From positions 1-17,431 of the forward strand of contig CAYMTN010000105.1 in the NCBI GenBank assembly GCA_964393335.1: DNA of 17,431 bases, given 5' to 3'. Positions 15,202-17,431 of this stretch are shown here, one piece after another. Made by a program: the position numbers and the translations under genes. Positions within the stretch are counted from its first letter, which is position 1, and each line of letters starts with the position of its first letter. This DNA is from CAYMTN01 sp964393335. Lineage in GTDB: Bacteria; Chloroflexota; Anaerolineae; Aggregatilineales; Aggregatilineaceae. The notes below the pieces were generated by a model, which ran no database searches, had not been told where the DNA came from, and saw nothing but the letters and a program-made list of their open reading frames with translations.

Positions 15202-15648
15202 ATGGAGAACCATGAACTTCAGATCATAGCGTACTGCTGCCAACATTGCGCCTACGCTGCGGCGGATCTGGCCGGAGGGCTGCGTATGCAATACCCCCCG
15301 GCGATTAAGATCGTGCAGCTTCCGTGCACAGGCCGGATCGACGCGCTCACCGTGCTGCTCGCCTTCGAGGAGGGCGTAGACGGCGTGATGGCCGCCGGTT
15401 GACTGCCGGGCGACTGCCATTACCTGGAAGGTAATACCAATGCGAAACGCCGCATCAAACACATCCAGGATTATCTCGCCGCGATTGGCCTGGAACCGGA
15501 ACGGGTGCGCATGTTTAATATGTCCGCCGCGATGGCAAGCGCCTTTGTCGCTGCGGCAGAAGATATGACCGAACAAATCGCCCGGTTGGGGCCGAGTCCT
15601 CTTCGCGGCCCGCTGGACACATCATCCGACTCTGAGCGTGGAGAGTGA
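15202..15648 (+). CDS. mvhD: MvhD-like selenoprotein with in-frame UGA (MvhD2)
   Basis: The frame from ATG 15202 (MENHELQIIAYCCQHC) meets TGA at 15400-15402 (residue 67). It then continues in the same frame with LPGDCHYLEGN and the family's C-terminal helices (RRIKHIQDYLAAIGLEPERV, DMTEQIARLGPSPL) to TGA at 15646-15648: 148 residues including selenocysteine. Cys13/Cys16, Cys42, Sec67 and Cys72 match Cys19/22, 48, 73 and 78 of MvhD1, and a SECIS-type hairpin follows the UGA. Selenocysteine in this subunit is known from methanogen VhuD. The start is chosen for the family-like N-terminus and TGGAG ten bases upstream; in-frame TTG (15163) and GTG (15175) are weaker. The gene lies 43 bases after hdrA2 and 3 bases before metV. 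Ordinary annotation would stop at 15402 and lose the C-terminal half. A nonsense mutation is the alternative, and less likely. Confidence 0.88.
15403..15435 (+). promoter_or_regulatory. Bacterial SECIS element following the UGA codon
   Basis: Directly downstream of UGA 15400-15402, ATTACC (15419-15424) and GGTAAT (15430-15435) form a perfect 6-bp stem around a UGGAA loop. The loop begins after 22 nt, with G at its second position. This fits the published bacterial SECIS model (short apical loop with a G in the first two positions, about 16-37 nt from UGA). The 3' arm uses GGT AAT where MvhD1 has GGC AAC for the same Gly-Asn pair. Confidence 0.8.
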
Positions 15649-15651
15649 CCT

Positions 15652-16335
15652 ATGATTGTAGCCGAACAAAAATCGCTGGAAGAAATCAAGTCTCTGATCG
15701 GCGATGCGGAGCGCGTGTTAGTCGTCGGGTGCGGCACCTGCGTCACGGTGTGTTTTGCCGGTGGCGCGCGTGAGGCCGCCATCGTGGCCGCCTCGCTGCG
15801 CATGGCGACCAAACTCGACGGCAACGGCAGGCAGGTAACCGATGCCGTCGTCCAGCGCCAGTGCGAGTGGGAATACCTGGACGAGATCGCGGAACAGGTC
15901 GGCCAGGCGGACATCGTACTGTCACTGGGCTGCGGCATTGGCGTGCAGGCGATTGCCGAACATTTCCCGCAGGTGTGGGTCGTGCCCGGCCTCAACACCA
16001 GCTTCATGGGCATGCCAACCGAACAGGGCATCTGGGCGGAACGCTGCGCGGCGTGCGGCGACTGCGTCCTGGGCCTGACCGGCGGAATCTGCCCCATCGC
16101 CCGCTGCTCGAAATCCCTGCTGAACGGCCCGTGCGGCGGATCGGAGGGCGGGCACTGTGAGATCAATCCTGATACGCCGTGCGCGTGGCAGTTGATCTAT
16201 GACCGGCTCAGCGCAATGGGCAAACTCGACATGCTGATGAACATCCAGCCGCCCAAAAACTGGAAGACGGCCCGCGACGGCGGCCCGCGTAAGATCGTGC
16301 GCGGTGACCTGCGCCTGGGCGCGGAGGAAGAGTGA
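15652..16335 (+). CDS. metV: MetV, zinc/iron-sulfur partner subunit of methylenetetrahydrofolate reductase
   Basis: A 227-aa protein from ATG 15652, 3 bases after the mvhD2 stop. It matches the MTHFR C-terminal-domain family in acetogens: GCGTCVTVCFAGG (Cys27, Cys30, Cys34) at the N-terminus, LSLGCGIGVQAIAEHFP in the middle, and a cysteine-rich C-terminal part, ERCAACGDCVLGLTGGICP (Cys132, 135, 138, 147), then RCSKSLLNGPCGG (Cys152, Cys161) and HC (Cys169). In Moorella and related acetogens MetV binds MetF and carries [4Fe-4S] clusters that bring electrons to the MetF flavin. The gene is followed after four bases by metF. The length is as expected. It would couple the reductase to the HdrA/MvhD units encoded upstream. 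Confidence 0.92.
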   Translation: MIVAEQKSLEEIKSLIGDAERVLVVGCGTCVTVCFAGGAREAAIVAASLRMATKLDGNGRQVTDAVVQRQCEWEYLDEIAEQVGQADIVLSLGCGIGVQAIAEHFPQVWVVPGLNTSFMGMPTEQGIWAERCAACGDCVLGLTGGICPIARCSKSLLNGPCGGSEGGHCEINPDTPCAWQLIYDRLSAMGKLDMLMNIQPPKNWKTARDGGPRKIVRGDLRLGAEEE

Positions 16336-16339
16336 CACC

Positions 16340-17368
16340 ATGGCCGAATCACAACCTACTCCCAGTAACGGGTATCTGGCTGGCTCGAACCTGGAACGGC
16401 TGTTGCGTCACGGGCATTTCGTCGTCACCGGCGAACTCGGCCCGCCGCAAAGCGCCGATGGCAGCGTGATCCGCGAAAAAGCCGCCCTGCTCAAAGGCAA
16501 CTGCGATGCCGTCAATATCACGGACAACCAGACGGCTATCGTGCGCATGTCGAGCATTGGCGCGGGCAGCATCGTCGTGCAGGAAGGTCTTGAACCGATC
16601 ATCCAGATGACGTGCCGCGACCGCAACCGGCTGGCGATCCAGAGCGATCTGCTGGGTGCCTACGCGCTGGGTATGCGTAATGTGCTGTGCCTCTCCGGCG
16701 ACCACCAGAGTTTTGGCAACCATCCCACCGCCAAAAACGTGTTCGACATGGACTCGATCCAACTGGTGTCGATGGTCACCGCCATGCGCGACGGGCGGAT
16801 TTTCCAGTGCGGCGAAGAGTTCAAAGGGCAAGAGCCGCGCTTTTTCGTCGGTGCGGCGGCAGCGCCGTTCGCCGACCCGGTGGATTTTCGCCCGTACCGG
16901 TTGGCTAAGAAGGTCAAGGCCGGGGCGAACTTCATCCAGACGCAGCTCATCTATGATATCGACGCGTTCAAAGAATACATGGAAAAAGTCCGCCAGTTGG
17001 GTCTGCACGAGCAGACGTACATCCTGGCCGGAGTCGGACCGCTCAAAAGCCCCGGCATGGCGCGGTACATGAAAAACAACGTGCCGGGCCTGCTGGTGCC
17101 CGACGACTTGATCGACCGCATGGAACAAGCCGGTGCTCCCTGGAACAAACCCAAAGAGGAACTCACAAAAGAGGACAAACGCGCCCGGTCAGCCGCCTGG
17201 AAAGACGAAGGCATCAAAATCTGCATTGAGTTGATCCAGCAGATCAGGGAAATCGAAGGCGTGGCCGGCGTGCACATCATGGCGATTGAGTGGGAAGAAG
17301 CGGTCAAGCCGATTGCCGAAGGCGCGGCGCTGCTGCCACGCCCCACCGTTGACGAGCCGGTAACATAG
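16340..17368 (+). CDS. metF: MetF, 5,10-methylenetetrahydrofolate reductase
   Basis: A 342-aa protein from ATG 16340 (MAESQPTPSNG); GAGGAAGAG lies upstream, and the in-frame start at 16304 overlaps metV and is not favoured. TIM-barrel MTHFR features: FVVTGELGPPQSADG with the catalytic Glu32; CDAVNITDNQTA; IIQMTCRDRNRLAIQSDLLGAYALG; NVLCLSGDHQ (flavin and folate binding); ANFIQTQLIYDIDAF; and ILAGVGPLKSPGMARYM. A C-terminal insert (WNKPKEELTKEDKRARSAAWKDEG) precedes EGVAGVHIMAIEWEEAVKPI. It reduces methylene-H4folate to methyl-H4folate (or the reverse) in the methyl branch of the Wood-Ljungdahl pathway. Together with metV and the hdrA-mvhD genes it matches the acetogen-type complex that uses Fe-S electron delivery instead of direct NADH oxidation. 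Confidence 0.93.
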   Translation: MAESQPTPSNGYLAGSNLERLLRHGHFVVTGELGPPQSADGSVIREKAALLKGNCDAVNITDNQTAIVRMSSIGAGSIVVQEGLEPIIQMTCRDRNRLAIQSDLLGAYALGMRNVLCLSGDHQSFGNHPTAKNVFDMDSIQLVSMVTAMRDGRIFQCGEEFKGQEPRFFVGAAAAPFADPVDFRPYRLAKKVKAGANFIQTQLIYDIDAFKEYMEKVRQLGLHEQTYILAGVGPLKSPGMARYMKNNVPGLLVPDDLIDRMEQAGAPWNKPKEELTKEDKRARSAAWKDEGIKICIELIQQIREIEGVAGVHIMAIEWEEAVKPIAEGAALLPRPTVDEPVT

Positions 17369-17377
17369 GAGGCCATT

Positions 17378-17431
17378 ATGGGTGAGTCACCAGCGCGTAG
17401 CGAGATGTCGATCACACCGCACCTGGCCCAA
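17378..17431 (+). CDS. Start of next gene in the operon, truncated by the window
   Basis: ATG at 17378 with TAGGAGG five bases upstream, 9 bases after the metF stop; 18 codons are visible (MGESPARSEMSITPHLAQ). The close spacing puts it in the same operon. In acetogen metFV clusters an HdrC or HdrB gene would be expected nearby, and ITPHLA could be the start of such an HdrC-like protein, but 18 residues cannot establish that. Confidence 0.6.
   Translation, partial: MGESPARSEMSITPHLAQ

Noticed and set aside
15163..15402. Reading MvhD2 as a complete 79-aa protein ending at the first TGA
   Set aside because: It would lack the conserved GDCHY part and the C-terminal helices that follow in the same frame; selenocysteine readthrough explains the data better.

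Overview
The window looks like bacterial chromosome from a GC-rich anaerobe that uses the Wood-Ljungdahl pathway. It is probably an assembled contig, since it contains a run of 10 Ns. The long HdrA/MvhD/MetV/MetF operon, a phage-like contractile tail cluster and selenocysteine use would fit a Chloroflexota (Anaerolineae-like) genome. That placement is inference; no marker gene in the window settles it.

Layout, left to right. (1) Positions 1-3749, minus strand: five tightly packed genes of a contractile tail or injection apparatus, namely an unknown 317-aa protein, a sheath protein, a tube-like protein, a small protein and an unknown protein that runs off the left edge across the N gap. (2) Positions 3750-4100: a divergent intergenic region with a TATAAT box and hairpins. 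(3) 4101-4796, plus strand: an RraA-family protein, convergent with (4) a minus-strand operon at 6610-4810. That operon holds a VOC-family protein, a sugar-phosphate isomerase/epimerase-like protein with a one-base frameshift, and a medium-chain dehydrogenase that has lost its middle. (5) 6611-6907: a bidirectional promoter region. (6) 6908 to the right edge, plus strand: one long operon hdrA-mvhD-hdrA-mvhD-metV-metF-(next gene, cut by the edge).

The last operon is the main content. MetV and MetF form the methylenetetrahydrofolate reductase of the acetogen type. Neighbouring HdrA and MvhD subunits are known, for example in Moorella, to form a complex with MetFV that is thought to bifurcate electrons through flavin. 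Here the HdrA-MvhD pair is duplicated. Both HdrA proteins are double-length, and the second also carries an inserted GltD/NfnB-like NAD(P)H:FAD module, so the operon encodes five Rossmann FAD modules and many [4Fe-4S] motifs.

The second MvhD is interrupted by an in-frame UGA at 15400-15402. It aligns exactly with a cluster cysteine of the first MvhD. A 6-bp perfect stem with a UGGAA loop lies 22 nt after it, and the family sequence continues for another 81 codons. This is read as a selenocysteine codon with a bacterial SECIS element, making MvhD2 a selenoprotein of 148 residues rather than two broken ORFs.
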